The position numbers and the translations under genes are program-made. The notes under the pieces were generated by a model. That model had not been told where the DNA came from. It ran no database searches and saw nothing but the letters and a program-made list of their open reading frames with translations. DNA of 9,738 bases from Halorhodospira sp. (GTDB lineage: Bacteria > Pseudomonadota > Gammaproteobacteria > Nitrococcales > Halorhodospiraceae), in NCBI GenBank assembly GCA_007127935.1, contig SKYL01000310.1, positions 1 to 9,738 on the forward strand. Direction: 5' to 3'. Within the stretch, counting starts at the first letter, position 1; the number at the start of each line of letters is the position of its first letter. Positions 1 through 6,552 of this stretch are shown here, in pieces.

Positions 1-493
1 CCTCCGGGGCCGTCTCCGGAGCGTCGGTGACCACCGCCAGAAGGTGGTCGTCGTTCCAATCCGGCAACGGCTTGCCGGAGCCGGAGCGATGGACCAGGAT
101 CTTGGGTACCGGCGCCTGCCGGAAGCCTTCCGCCAGGATCAAGTCGGACTGTGCCGGATCGATGGCCCGGGCCCGCTCCCGAAGCGGGATCTCACCCTCG
201 GCGGGGGCTTCCACCAACAACGCCCACCGCTTCTCCGAGACCACCATGACCTGCCCGGCACCGGCCTCTCGGAGGCGGTGGCTGTCCTTGCCCGGGCGGT
301 CCATATCAAAACCGCAATGGGCGTGCTTGATCAGTGCAGGGCGTCGCCCCCGACGGCAAAGTTCACTGACGAGAGCCGTCAGCAAGGTGGTCTTTCCCGA
401 TCCGGAGTAACCGGCAAAGGCGATGATGGGCAGTGGATTCTCGGCCATGGATCGATGCGGTGATGGTCCGTGGTGGCTGGAGGCGCTCCCCAT
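1..493 (-). CDS. mobB: Molybdopterin-guanine dinucleotide biosynthesis adapter protein MobB (3' end outside window)
   Basis: MobB is a cytoplasmic P-loop GTP-binding protein that assists MobA in attaching a nucleotide to molybdopterin during molybdenum-cofactor maturation. The frame is open to the left edge, so roughly the last 20-30 residues are missing. Counting from the inner ATG at 448, a Walker A motif GYSGSGKT lies at residues 13-20. The family block KHAHCGFDMDRPGKDS follows at about 41-56, then REAGAG, and an ILAEGFR segment at about 104-110 that matches the LILVEGFK signature of E. coli MobB. I chose the ATG at 493 because AAGGGA lies 4-5 bases upstream and the fadJ stop ends one base away (TAGTATG), suggesting translational coupling. 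This start adds a Ser/His-rich 15-residue leader (MGSASSHHGPSPHRS). The ATG at 448 fits the usual MobB N-terminus better but lacks a visible ribosome-binding site. The family call is very secure; the start is not. Confidence 0.93.
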   Translation of the reverse strand, partial: MGSASSHHGPSPHRSMAENPLPIIAFAGYSGSGKTTLLTALVSELCRRGRRPALIKHAHCGFDMDRPGKDSHRLREAGAGQVMVVSEKRWALLVEAPAEGEIPLRERARAIDPAQSDLILAEGFRQAPVPKILVHRSGSGKPLPDWNDDHLLAVVTDAPETAPE

Positions 494-494
494 A

Positions 495-2627
495 CTATCC
501 CTTGTCCCCCTCCGTGGTGGACTCTGATCGAGGGTAAAAAGGAGAGGGCGGGTCGGCCGCCAACGGCGGGGCCGGTTGATAGCGCGCTCCAAAAGTTTTG
601 GTGTGACGGCGCAGGGCCTGTGCTACCTCAGAGACGCCACGGCGGTCCATGTAGCGGAAGGGGCCGCCACGGAACGGAGGGAAGCCGATCCCAAAGACCG
701 CCGCCACGTCGCCGTCCCGGGGGCTGCGAATGATCCCTTCGTGCAGGCAGTGGGCCGCCTCGTTCAACAGCGGCAGCAGCACCCGGTCGACGATCTCTTC
801 CGGTGAGGCCCCGCTGCGGACTGGCTGAACGTTCAGTGATGCGTAGACCGCCGGGTCGGGGGTGCGATGTCCGCCGGCGGCGCGGTGGTAGAATTTCCCA
901 GGGCCGCTCTCCAGCATCCGCTCCAACAGACCGGACGAGGCCATGCGTTCGCCGAAGGCCTCCTGCAGGATCGGCTGCACCTTGGTGGCCACGGCGATGC
1001 CCACGCGATCCAGCAATTCAAACGGTCCCAGCGGGAAACCGAACCGCTTCAACACCCGATCCACCTCGTCCAACGGGAACCCGTCCATGACCATGCGGCC
1101 GGCCTCGTTGAGATAAGGGGCGAGGATGCGGTTGACGAAGAAACCGGGCCGGTCGGCCACTAGGACCGGGGTCTTACCCTGGGCCCGTGCCAGTTCTGCG
1201 GCGGTGGCGGTGACCTCCGGGGCGGTGCCGGGGTGGGGGATGATCTCCACCAAATGCATCTTCTCCACCGGGGAAAAATAGTGCATGCCGATGACGCTCG
1301 CGGGGTCCCTTGCGCCCTCGGCGATGGAGGCAATGGGCAGTGACGACGTGTTGGACGCGAAAATCGCGCCTTCCCGCGCCTGGTCCTGGTACTCCGCCAG
1401 CACCGCCCGTTTCAGCTCCAGATCTTCAAAGACCGCTTCCACGGTCAGGTCTACCTGTTTGAATCCATTAAACTCCGTGGTCAGGGTCAGGCGTCGGCGA
1501 GCCTGCTCCACTTGAATGGGGAGAAGAGACCCCCGCCGGGCCCGGTCGTCCAAGTACCGCACCACATGGCGCGACGCCCGGGCCAGCGCCTCGGCCGACG
1601 GGTCGCGCACCCGGGCGGGGAGGCCGGCGTGATCGATGGTGACCGCGGCGATCCCGGCGCCCATCAGTCCGGCGCCGATGACGCCGACCCGTTCCAAGGG
1701 GCGAGGAGATGCATCGGCAACCCGCTCCTTCTTCATCGCCGTGGAGGCGAAGTAGAGGAAGCGCAATTCCTGGGCCTCGGGGGTGACCACCAGAAGGCCG
1801 AAGGCCTCCACCTCGGCCTTCATCCCGGCGGCCCGTCCCTCGGCGCACCCGGTCTCGACGCAATGGATGATGGCCTCGGTGGCGGGATAGTTGCCGTAGG
1901 TTTTGTGCCAACTGCGACGGCGCACCTCATGAAAGAGGACGGTCCGGCCGATGGCGTTGCCCTCCAATAGCCAACTGGCGATCCGCCACCGCCAGGGGCG
2001 AGGGGGCCGGTTACCCCGTGCGGTCCAACGCAACGCCGCCGCCGATAAGTTTGCCGCCGGTACGCACGCATCGACCACCCCCAGCGCGAGGGCCTGCTCG
2101 CCGGAGATCCGCCTACCGGTGAGCATCAAGTCGAGGGCGGTGCGGGCGCCGATCAGCCGCGACAGGCGCTGGGTGCCGCCACTGGCGGGGAGAACCCCGA
2201 TCCGCACCTCCGGCAGGCCCAACCGGGTGACCGCCTCCTCGGTGCAGATGCGGTAACGGCACGCCAGCGCGATCTCCAGTCCGCCACCAAGGCAGACGCC
2301 GTGGATGGCCGCCACGGTTGGGACGGCCAGCCGCTCCAGGCGATCGCAGAAGGCTTGCCCGGCACGGGCGAGGGCGGCCGCGTCGGCCGCGTGGGTACAG
2401 CGGTCGAGCATCTCGATGTCGGCACCGGCCACGAAGCTGTCCGGCTTGCCGCTGCGTAACACGACGCCCTTGAGACCGGCGTGACGCTCCAACCGGTCAA
2501 GCAATGCATCAGCTTCCGCCAGGTGCTCTCGGCGTAGCACGTTATGGGTTTCGCCGGGGACATCGAGAGTGACCCAAGCAATGCCGTCGTTGTCGATCTC
2601 GGTGGTAAAGACCTGTCCATCGACCAT
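495..2627 (-). CDS. fadJ: FadJ-like fatty-acid oxidation complex alpha subunit (enoyl-CoA hydratase / 3-hydroxyacyl-CoA dehydrogenase)
   Basis: This is a bifunctional beta-oxidation enzyme of 710 residues (E. coli FadJ has 714). It hydrates trans-2-enoyl-CoA and then oxidises 3-hydroxyacyl-CoA with NAD+. The N-terminal crotonase domain (about 1-190) has the oxyanion-hole segment SFVAGADI and both catalytic glutamates, E118 (GGGLE) and E140 (GLPE), close to FadB E119 and E139. A linker with TYGNYPA (about 243-249) follows. The Rossmann dehydrogenase domain begins near 313 with GAGLMG (318-323). It has SNTSSL, catalytic H449 in GMHYFSP paired with E461, and DRPGFFVNR (N499). C-terminal helical domains end in PFRGGPFRYMDRRG (about 651-664). 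The frame could start at 2675, but the ATG at 2627 is preferred: GGAG lies 8 bases upstream, and the ATG overlaps the fadI stop as TGATG, implying translational coupling. FadB-type naming is possible, but the FadI partner and gene order favour FadJ. Confidence 0.95.
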   Translation of the reverse strand: MVDGQVFTTEIDNDGIAWVTLDVPGETHNVLRREHLAEADALLDRLERHAGLKGVVLRSGKPDSFVAGADIEMLDRCTHAADAAALARAGQAFCDRLERLAVPTVAAIHGVCLGGGLEIALACRYRICTEEAVTRLGLPEVRIGVLPASGGTQRLSRLIGARTALDLMLTGRRISGEQALALGVVDACVPAANLSAAALRWTARGNRPPRPWRWRIASWLLEGNAIGRTVLFHEVRRRSWHKTYGNYPATEAIIHCVETGCAEGRAAGMKAEVEAFGLLVVTPEAQELRFLYFASTAMKKERVADASPRPLERVGVIGAGLMGAGIAAVTIDHAGLPARVRDPSAEALARASRHVVRYLDDRARRGSLLPIQVEQARRRLTLTTEFNGFKQVDLTVEAVFEDLELKRAVLAEYQDQAREGAIFASNTSSLPIASIAEGARDPASVIGMHYFSPVEKMHLVEIIPHPGTAPEVTATAAELARAQGKTPVLVADRPGFFVNRILAPYLNEAGRMVMDGFPLDEVDRVLKRFGFPLGPFELLDRVGIAVATKVQPILQEAFGERMASSGLLERMLESGPGKFYHRAAGGHRTPDPAVYASLNVQPVRSGASPEEIVDRVLLPLLNEAAHCLHEGIIRSPRDGDVAAVFGIGFPPFRGGPFRYMDRRGVSEVAQALRRHTKTFGARYQPAPPLAADPPSPFYPRSESTTEGDKG

Positions 2628-3934
2628 CAAATTGTCTCCAAGACCATCGCGGCCCCCAGGCCGCCGGCGGCGCACGCGGTCACCAGCGCGGTGTTCCCCT
2701 GCCTTCGGCGCAATTCCCGTAATGCCTGAACCACCAGCCGTCCGCCGGTGGCGGCAAACGGGTGACCAAAGGCGAGGGAACCGCCGTTGACGTTAAACCG
2801 TTCCGGGTCCGCCTCACCCAGCGGTTGCGGCCGCCCCAGCACCTCCCGGGCGAACTTTACCGACCGCCATACCTTGAGGTTGGCCAACACTTGTGCGGCA
2901 AGGGCCTCATGGAACTCCACGATATCCACTTCCTCCAGCCGGAGCCCGGCACGCTCGAGCGCCAGCGGTACCGCAAAGGACGGACCCAACAGCCCGTCAT
3001 GAAACGGGTCGTTGCCCGTCATCGCCCACGACCGAATCGCCCCCAGTGGCGAGAGCCCCAAGGCCCGGGCGCGGCTGGCGCGCATCAGCAACAGGCTGGA
3101 TGCTCCGTCGGTCAGCGGCGGGGCATTGCCCGCCGTCACCGTCCCGTGATGCCGGTCAAAAACGGGGGGTAGTTTACCCAACGTTTTGACATTCGTATGC
3201 GGACGGATTGGAGGGTCTTGGTGGAGTGGGCGAAACGCTGGAGGCGGGAAACAGAGCGCCACCTCATCGTCCAGCCGCCCGGCACCCCATGCCGCAGTTG
3301 CCTTGTGGTGCGAGGAGGCCGCGTAGGCGTCTTGCGCCTGCCGGTCAATGCCATGATCCCGGGCCATCTGCTCGCCGATATCGCCCATGCGCAGGCCGGT
3401 GGAGTAGTCCCGAACGGCCGGGGGCCTCGGCAGCAGATCCCGGGGGCGGATCGAGGCATAGGCCGCCAGACGATCCATCCACCGCTTGCTCCGGGTCGCG
3501 CGGGTAAGCGCACCGCCGAGACGGCGGGAGAGCAAGATTGGAGGGTTGGAAGCGGAGTCGGTCCCACCGGCGACACCGACTTCGATCTCGTTGCACAGCA
3601 ACGCCCGGGCCACGTCGGTGATCGCCCACAGGCTGGTGGTGCAGGCGCGGGAGACCGAGACGGCGTCGGTAGCGGGGGGCAATCCGGCGGCCAGGGCGAC
3701 TTCCCGCGCCACGTTGGGCGCCTCCGGCATCACGATGACCTGCCCGTAGACGATCCGCTCCACCATGGCAGGATCGACGCAGGAGCGCGCCAGCAACTCC
3801 GCGGTGGCCACGCTGCCGAGTTGCACCGCGTTCCAACCGGCCAACGCCCCCGCTTGGCGGGCGAAGGGGGTGCGGACGCCGTCCACCACTACCACCGGAT
3901 CATCGTTGCCCGCGGCCATGGAGCGTTGCATCAT
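2627..3934 (-). CDS. fadI: FadI-like acetyl-CoA C-acyltransferase (3-ketoacyl-CoA thiolase)
   Basis: This thiolase catalyses CoA-dependent cleavage of 3-ketoacyl-CoA to acetyl-CoA and a shortened acyl-CoA, the last step of the beta-oxidation cycle, and should form a complex with FadJ. It has 435 residues from the chosen start (E. coli FadI has 436). The nucleophilic Cys is C98 in SRACTTS. The active-site histidines are H342 (FHEALAAQ) and H391 (GHPFAATG), and the second Cys is C421 (TACAAGG). FadI-type signatures include RTPFARQ near the N-terminus, MPEAPN, YSTGLRMGD and FDRHHGTVTAGN. The frame is open to a GTG at 3982, but that adds a 16-residue extension with no family match. The tandem ATGs at 3934 and 3931 give the family length, with GGA a few bases upstream. 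The gene is first in a leftward unit with fadJ and mobB. I saw no convincing sigma-70 promoter or FadR-type operator upstream. Confidence 0.95.
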   Translation of the reverse strand: MMQRSMAAGNDDPVVVVDGVRTPFARQAGALAGWNAVQLGSVATAELLARSCVDPAMVERIVYGQVIVMPEAPNVAREVALAAGLPPATDAVSVSRACTTSLWAITDVARALLCNEIEVGVAGGTDSASNPPILLSRRLGGALTRATRSKRWMDRLAAYASIRPRDLLPRPPAVRDYSTGLRMGDIGEQMARDHGIDRQAQDAYAASSHHKATAAWGAGRLDDEVALCFPPPAFRPLHQDPPIRPHTNVKTLGKLPPVFDRHHGTVTAGNAPPLTDGASSLLLMRASRARALGLSPLGAIRSWAMTGNDPFHDGLLGPSFAVPLALERAGLRLEEVDIVEFHEALAAQVLANLKVWRSVKFAREVLGRPQPLGEADPERFNVNGGSLAFGHPFAATGGRLVVQALRELRRRQGNTALVTACAAGGLGAAMVLETI

Positions 3935-4039
3935 CTGATCCGTCGTCCCTTTCCGGGCTGTCGAACCAGTGAGAGTACCCACCTTGCACCGGTAAAAGAT
4001 AGTGACCGAAAAGAGATAGGGCGGATGCCGAACAAGCCA

Positions 4040-4066
4040 CTTGAAACCGCTCCTGATCCTCCATAG
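4040..4066 (+). promoter_or_regulatory. Candidate sigma-32 (heat-shock) promoter for cbpA-cbpM
   Basis: A -35-like CTTGAAA sits at 4040-4046, matching the heat-shock sigma consensus CTTGAA. Thirteen bases after CTTGAA comes CTCCATAG (4059-4066), which resembles the -10 consensus CCCCATNT at five of seven defined positions. The 13-bp spacing is within the known range. Transcription would start near 4072, leaving a short leader that contains the GGGAGG ribosome-binding site (4078-4083) of cbpA. A co-chaperone downstream makes heat-shock control plausible. In E. coli cbpA is mainly sigma-S dependent, so this is a sequence-based inference. Confidence 0.5.
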
Positions 4067-4090
4067 TTATACAAGACGGGAGGATGACGT

Positions 4091-4999
4091 ATGGACTTTA
4101 AGGACTACTACAAGATCCTGGAGGTCAACGAGAATGCCGACCAGGATGAGATCAAGCGCGCCTACCGCAAACTGGCCCGGCGCTACCACCCCGATGTGAG
4201 CAAGGAGCCCGACGCGGAGCAACGCTTCAAAGAAGTGGGCGAAGCTTACGAGGCGCTGAAGGATCCGGAGAAGCGGGCTGCCTACGACCAGTTGAAGCGG
4301 CAGGGCTACCGTGGCGGTGAACCGTTCACGGAGCCACCCGGTTGGGAGGACGTGGACTTCAGTTTTCACGGTGGCGGCTTCACCGATGCCGCCGAGTTCA
4401 GCGACTTTTTTGAATCCCTCTTCGGCCGCGGCCGCGGTGGGCGCGGTTTCCGGTACGAGGCACCGGCCTTCGATCAACGGGCGCGGGTAGTCATCGACCT
4501 GGAGGATGCCTATCACGGCGCCTCTCGCACCTTCCGCTTCTCCGGCGAACCCGGGCAGCCGGAGAGTGTGGTGAAGGTGAACATCCCCAAGGGGATCACC
4601 GCCGGACAACAGATCCGTCTGGCCGGACAAGGGGGCGGGCAGAGGAGGGAGCGAGGGGACCTCTACTTGGAGGTGGCCTTTGCCCCCCACCGCTGGTTCC
4701 ACACCGAGGGGCGGGATCTCTTTCTCGACCTGCCGGTGACCCCATGGGAAGCGGCCCTGGGGGAGACCGTCCAGGTACCGACCCTGGCCGGCCAGGTGGA
4801 ATTACGCATTCCCGCCGGCTCCCAAAGCGGGCGCAAGCTACGGCTCAAAGGACGCGGACTGCCCGGCACCCCACCGGGGGATCAGTACGTGGTGCTACGA
4901 ATCGTCGCCCCAAAGGCCGAAACCCCGGAGGCCGAGGCGGCTTACCGCCGTTTGGCGCAGGCGGTGCCGTGGAACCCACGGCGTGAGATGGAGGTTTGA
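4091..4999 (+). CDS. cbpA: CbpA-type class B J-domain co-chaperone (curved-DNA-binding protein)
   Basis: This DnaJ-family co-chaperone stimulates the DnaK ATPase through its J-domain and delivers substrates; CbpA also binds curved DNA in E. coli. It has 302 residues (E. coli CbpA has 306). The J-domain covers about 1-70, with the HPD motif at 33-35 in RRYHPDVSKEP. A Gly/Phe-rich linker (about 72-122) contains FHGGGF and GRGRGGRGF. Two C-terminal beta domains follow: CTD I from about 128, with VKVNIPKGI at 161-169, and CTD II from about 205. There is no CxxCxGxG zinc-finger region, which excludes canonical DnaJ. GGGAGG at 4078-4083 is 7 bases before the ATG. An earlier ATG at 4084 hits a stop after five codons. 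cbpM follows after three bases, the classic CbpA-CbpM pairing. A heat-shock-like promoter lies just upstream, in a gap shared with divergent fadI. Confidence 0.95.
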   Translation: MDFKDYYKILEVNENADQDEIKRAYRKLARRYHPDVSKEPDAEQRFKEVGEAYEALKDPEKRAAYDQLKRQGYRGGEPFTEPPGWEDVDFSFHGGGFTDAAEFSDFFESLFGRGRGGRGFRYEAPAFDQRARVVIDLEDAYHGASRTFRFSGEPGQPESVVKVNIPKGITAGQQIRLAGQGGGQRRERGDLYLEVAFAPHRWFHTEGRDLFLDLPVTPWEAALGETVQVPTLAGQVELRIPAGSQSGRKLRLKGRGLPGTPPGDQYVVLRIVAPKAETPEAEAAYRRLAQAVPWNPRREMEV

Positions 5000-5002
5000 T
5001 TG

Positions 5003-5329
5003 ATGGGCACACAGCGCAAAGCGGTTTCCGGTCAACTGGTGGGGGAGGCGCCAGTCACCCTGGCGGAGTTGTGCCGCCTCTGCGGCGTCACCGCAGAGTG
5101 GGTCGTGGAATTGGTCGACGAGGGGATCATCGAACCGTTGGAGGCCGGCTCTCCGGAGTGGCGATTCCCGGGGGCCAGTGTGCGGCGTGTCTATACCGTG
5201 GTTCGCCTCACCCGGGATCTACGCATTAATTTGCCGGGGGCGGCGCTGGCGGTGGAGTTGATCGAAGAGCGGGATGTCCTGCAGGCCCGTCTCCGCGCGC
5301 TGGAGGTTGTCCACAGATCTTGTGGATAA
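5003..5329 (+). CDS. cbpM: CbpM-like chaperone modulator
   Basis: CbpM binds the J-domain of CbpA and inhibits its co-chaperone and DNA-binding activities. The predicted protein has 108 residues (E. coli CbpM has 101). An N-terminal MerR-like helix-turn-helix region (about 18-60) has the form TLAELCRLCGVTAEWVVELV, then GIIEPLE and an aromatic-rich EWRFP turn. A C-terminal helical section (about 61-102) includes RLTRDLRINLPGAALAVELI, matching the E. coli CbpM segment with WPGIAVALTLMDD, followed by a short Leu/Arg-rich helix. Identity is supported mainly by this pattern and the position directly after cbpA. The ATG at 5003 is used: GGAGG (4990-4994, inside the cbpA end) is 8 bases upstream. 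A TTG at 5000 would add one residue. The last codons carry a DnaA-box-like sequence, so the extreme C-terminus (VVHRSCG) may be shaped by DNA-level constraint. Confidence 0.88.
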   Translation: MGTQRKAVSGQLVGEAPVTLAELCRLCGVTAEWVVELVDEGIIEPLEAGSPEWRFPGASVRRVYTVVRLTRDLRINLPGAALAVELIEERDVLQARLRALEVVHRSCG

Positions 5330-5341
5330 CTTTGTGGATGG
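5307..5341. promoter_or_regulatory. Cluster of three DnaA-box-like 9-mers
   Basis: Three matches to the DnaA box TTATCCACA fall within 35 bp. They are TTGTCCACA at 5307-5315 on the plus strand (8/9), a perfect TTATCCACA on the minus strand at 5321-5329 (9/9), and CCATCCACA on the minus strand at 5333-5341 (7/9). The first two face each other across five bases (GATCT, including a GATC site) and form a 9-bp inverted repeat with one G-T mismatch. The cluster covers the end of cbpM. The same inverted repeat could form an RNA hairpin, so weak termination of the cbpAM transcript is an alternative or additional role, although no T-tract follows. Confidence 0.5.
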
Positions 5342-5593
5342 GGCGTTGAAACGGCGCTGCCGGGGGCGTCGTTACAGCGATCCTACGGTCACGTCTATAT
5401 TCTATACAATACGTTATCCTGTTGCGAAACAGCTGGTTACAGCACGTTGTTGATCCCCCGTTGACGGCAACATGAAACAGAGAAAAAGGGTGGAAATGGC
5501 TCGACACCATGTGTACAAAGCACCCGCCCGCACCGGTGGCGAAAATCCAACAATTAAGCCTGAGATCGGACTCGTATCGCCAAGGAGGTCTTC
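5330..5593. other. Gene-free region between cbpM and the SDR gene
   Basis: This 264-bp stretch has no convincing gene on either strand. It contains the third DnaA-like box and a GC-rich stem (5350-5373). A locally AT-rich section (about 5391-5418) has -10-like hexamers TATATT (5396-5401) and TACAAT (5405-5410) but no good -35 at the right spacing. Two small adjacent hairpins are present: CTGTT/AACAG at 5419-5432 and GCTG/CAGC at 5432-5443. The strong ribosome-binding site of the next gene lies at the right end. It probably holds the SDR promoter, but I cannot place it confidently. Confidence 0.5.
5350..5373 (+). terminator. GC-rich hairpin after cbpM, possible weak terminator
   Basis: AACGGCGC (5350-5357) can pair with GCGTCGTT (5366-5373) as an 8-bp stem with one G-U pair and an 8-base loop. 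It lies 20 bases after the cbpM stop. No T-run follows, so it is at best a weak or Rho-assisted end point. Confidence 0.25.
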
Positions 5594-6373
5594 ATGCAAC
5601 CGTCACACGCACAGTACGCCGTCGTAACCGGAGGCGGCACCGGATTGGGGCGTTCCATTGCCCTGAAGTTGGTGCAACGGGGGTCCCGAGTGCTGGTGGC
5701 CGGCCGCCGCTGCCAGCCGCTGGAGGAAACCGCCGCCTTGGGACACGGCGGTGTCGACGTAGTGGTTGCCGACGTTGCCACAGTGGAGGGACGGCGGGAG
5801 ATCGTCCAGGCCCTCCCGCGGGGCAGTGGGGTTCGTTTTGTGGTCCACAACGCCGGTATTCTCGATCCCGTGGGGCCACTGCGGGGGGTCGAGCTGGAGG
5901 CGTGGCAACACGCCATGGCCGTGAATGTCGAAGGCCCGGTCTTTCTAACTCAGGCCTTGTTGCCGCACTTGGTTGAGGGAGCGCGCATCGCCCATATTGG
6001 CTCCGGCGCCGCGCACAAACCGATGCCAGGGTGGGGCGCCTACTGCGCGGCCAAGGCGGCGTTGCACGTGGTCTACCAAGTCTACCGTGACGAACTCTAC
6101 GATGCGCGGGTGCTGGTGGGCTCCGTTCGCCCCGGCGTGGTGGATACGCCGATGCAGGACCATATCCGCCGCCAGACGCCGGATCGCTTCCCGGCGGTGG
6201 ACCGATTTGTCCAACTAAAAGAGAGCGGGCAACTTCATCCCCCGGAGAACGCCGCGGCGTTCGCTGTATGGGCGTTGACGGAGACCGGCGACCGGGAGTA
6301 CGGGGCCGCCGAGTGGGACATCGGAAACCCGGAGCACTACAAGCGGTGGCAAGCGTCCCGTGGTGGCAGTTGA
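5594..6373 (+). CDS. Short-chain dehydrogenase/reductase (classical SDR, probably NADP-dependent)
   Basis: This is a cytoplasmic Rossmann-fold oxidoreductase of 259 residues, the normal size for a classical SDR. It should interconvert an alcohol and a carbonyl using NAD(P); the substrate cannot be read from sequence. The cofactor motif TGGGTGLG is at 12-19. Basic residues R38-R39 after the second strand suggest NADP preference. HNAG lies at 85-88, the structural Asn at N111 (NVEGP), catalytic Ser at S137, and Tyr/Lys at Y150 and K154 (YCAAK), followed by RPGVVDTPM at 179-187. All catalytic residues are therefore present. The general look is of the sepiapterin/benzil-reductase-like SDRs, but this is only resemblance. 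The start is secure: AAGGAGG at 5582-5588 is 5 bases before the ATG. The gene appears monocistronic, with a long upstream gap and an intrinsic terminator about 110 bp downstream. Confidence 0.93.
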   Translation: MQPSHAQYAVVTGGGTGLGRSIALKLVQRGSRVLVAGRRCQPLEETAALGHGGVDVVVADVATVEGRREIVQALPRGSGVRFVVHNAGILDPVGPLRGVELEAWQHAMAVNVEGPVFLTQALLPHLVEGARIAHIGSGAAHKPMPGWGAYCAAKAALHVVYQVYRDELYDARVLVGSVRPGVVDTPMQDHIRRQTPDRFPAVDRFVQLKESGQLHPPENAAAFAVWALTETGDREYGAAEWDIGNPEHYKRWQASRGGS

Positions 6374-6380
6374 TTACCCT

Positions 6381-6415
6381 TGCGTGGAGGTTGCTTCGCT
6401 GCGCTCGCAATGACG
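6381..6415. repeat. Dispersed-repeat remnant of the 'HCERSEA' type
   Basis: The core GGTTGCTTCGCTGCGCTCGC (6389-6408), followed by AATGACG, is very like a short imperfect palindromic sequence, GATTGCTTCGCTNCGCTCGC then AATGACG, dispersed in many unrelated bacterial genomes. Read on the minus strand it gives the peptide signature RHCERSEA, familiar from spurious small ORFs in such repeats. TTGC and GCAA at the ends of the core can pair. A 10-bp piece, CGCAATGACG, recurs at 6435-6444. The identification rests on recalled similarity; the copy number in this genome is unknown. Confidence 0.55.
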
Positions 6416-6428
6416 GACGGACGGACGG
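6413..6428. repeat. Four tandem ACGG units
   Basis: ACGG occurs four times in perfect tandem immediately after the dispersed-repeat remnant, in non-coding sequence between the SDR stop and its terminator. Such a microsatellite may vary in copy number by slippage. No gene is phased by it. Confidence 0.8.
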
Positions 6429-6485
6429 GAGGGGCGCAATGACGCAACGGGCGGCTCGGTGACGGGGAAGAGGGGAAAGGCCGGT

Positions 6486-6518
6486 GGCCTGTCGGGGGGG
6501 CGGCAGGCCCTTATTTTT
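6486..6518 (+). terminator. Intrinsic terminator downstream of the SDR gene
   Basis: GGCCTGTC (6486-6493) pairs with GGCAGGCC (6502-6509), an 8-bp stem with one G-U pair, around the loop GGGGGGGC. The stem is followed at once by CTTATTTTT (6510-6518). This is a standard Rho-independent terminator on the plus strand and should insulate the aminotransferase unit from the SDR transcript. Confidence 0.85.
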
Positions 6519-6538
6519 ACTTCCAAAATGGATTTAAC

Positions 6539-6552
6539 ATAATATACATTAT
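6539..6552. promoter_or_regulatory. AT-rich inverted repeat (ATAAT-4-ATTAT), possible operator or promoter element
   Basis: A perfect 5-bp inverted repeat with a 4-base centre lies in an AT-rich island (about 6511-6554) inside otherwise GC-rich sequence. It contains -10-like hexamers on both strands: CATAAT at 6538-6543 on the plus strand, with TTTACT 16 bases upstream at 6516-6521, and TATAAT at 6553-6548 on the minus strand with a poor -35. It could be a promoter or regulator site for the downstream unit. No specific regulator can be named. Confidence 0.3.

Noticed and set aside
3197..4066. Plus-strand open frame (289 codons) opposite fadI
   Set aside because: It is antisense to the FadI thiolase, which has all catalytic residues; the Gly/Arg/His-rich translation has no recognisable domain.
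4067..4702. Minus-strand open frame (211 codons) opposite cbpA
   Set aside because: It is a shadow of the CbpA coding strand, with no motif and no ribosome-binding support.
5419..5432. CTGTT-4-AACAG considered as a LexA (SOS) box
   Set aside because: The spacing is CTG-N8-CAG rather than the CTG-N10-CAG of LexA sites, and no SOS gene follows.
5307..5460. Chromosomal or plasmid replication origin
   Set aside because: There are DnaA-like boxes, but no dnaA, dnaN, rpmH, mnmG, parAB or rep gene nearby and no AT-rich unwinding repeats; the evidence supports only a DnaA-binding cluster.
5226..5510. 94-codon minus-strand frame in the gap after cbpM
   Set aside because: It overlaps the cbpM end, has a proline-rich low-complexity tail, no ribosome-binding site and no family resemblance.
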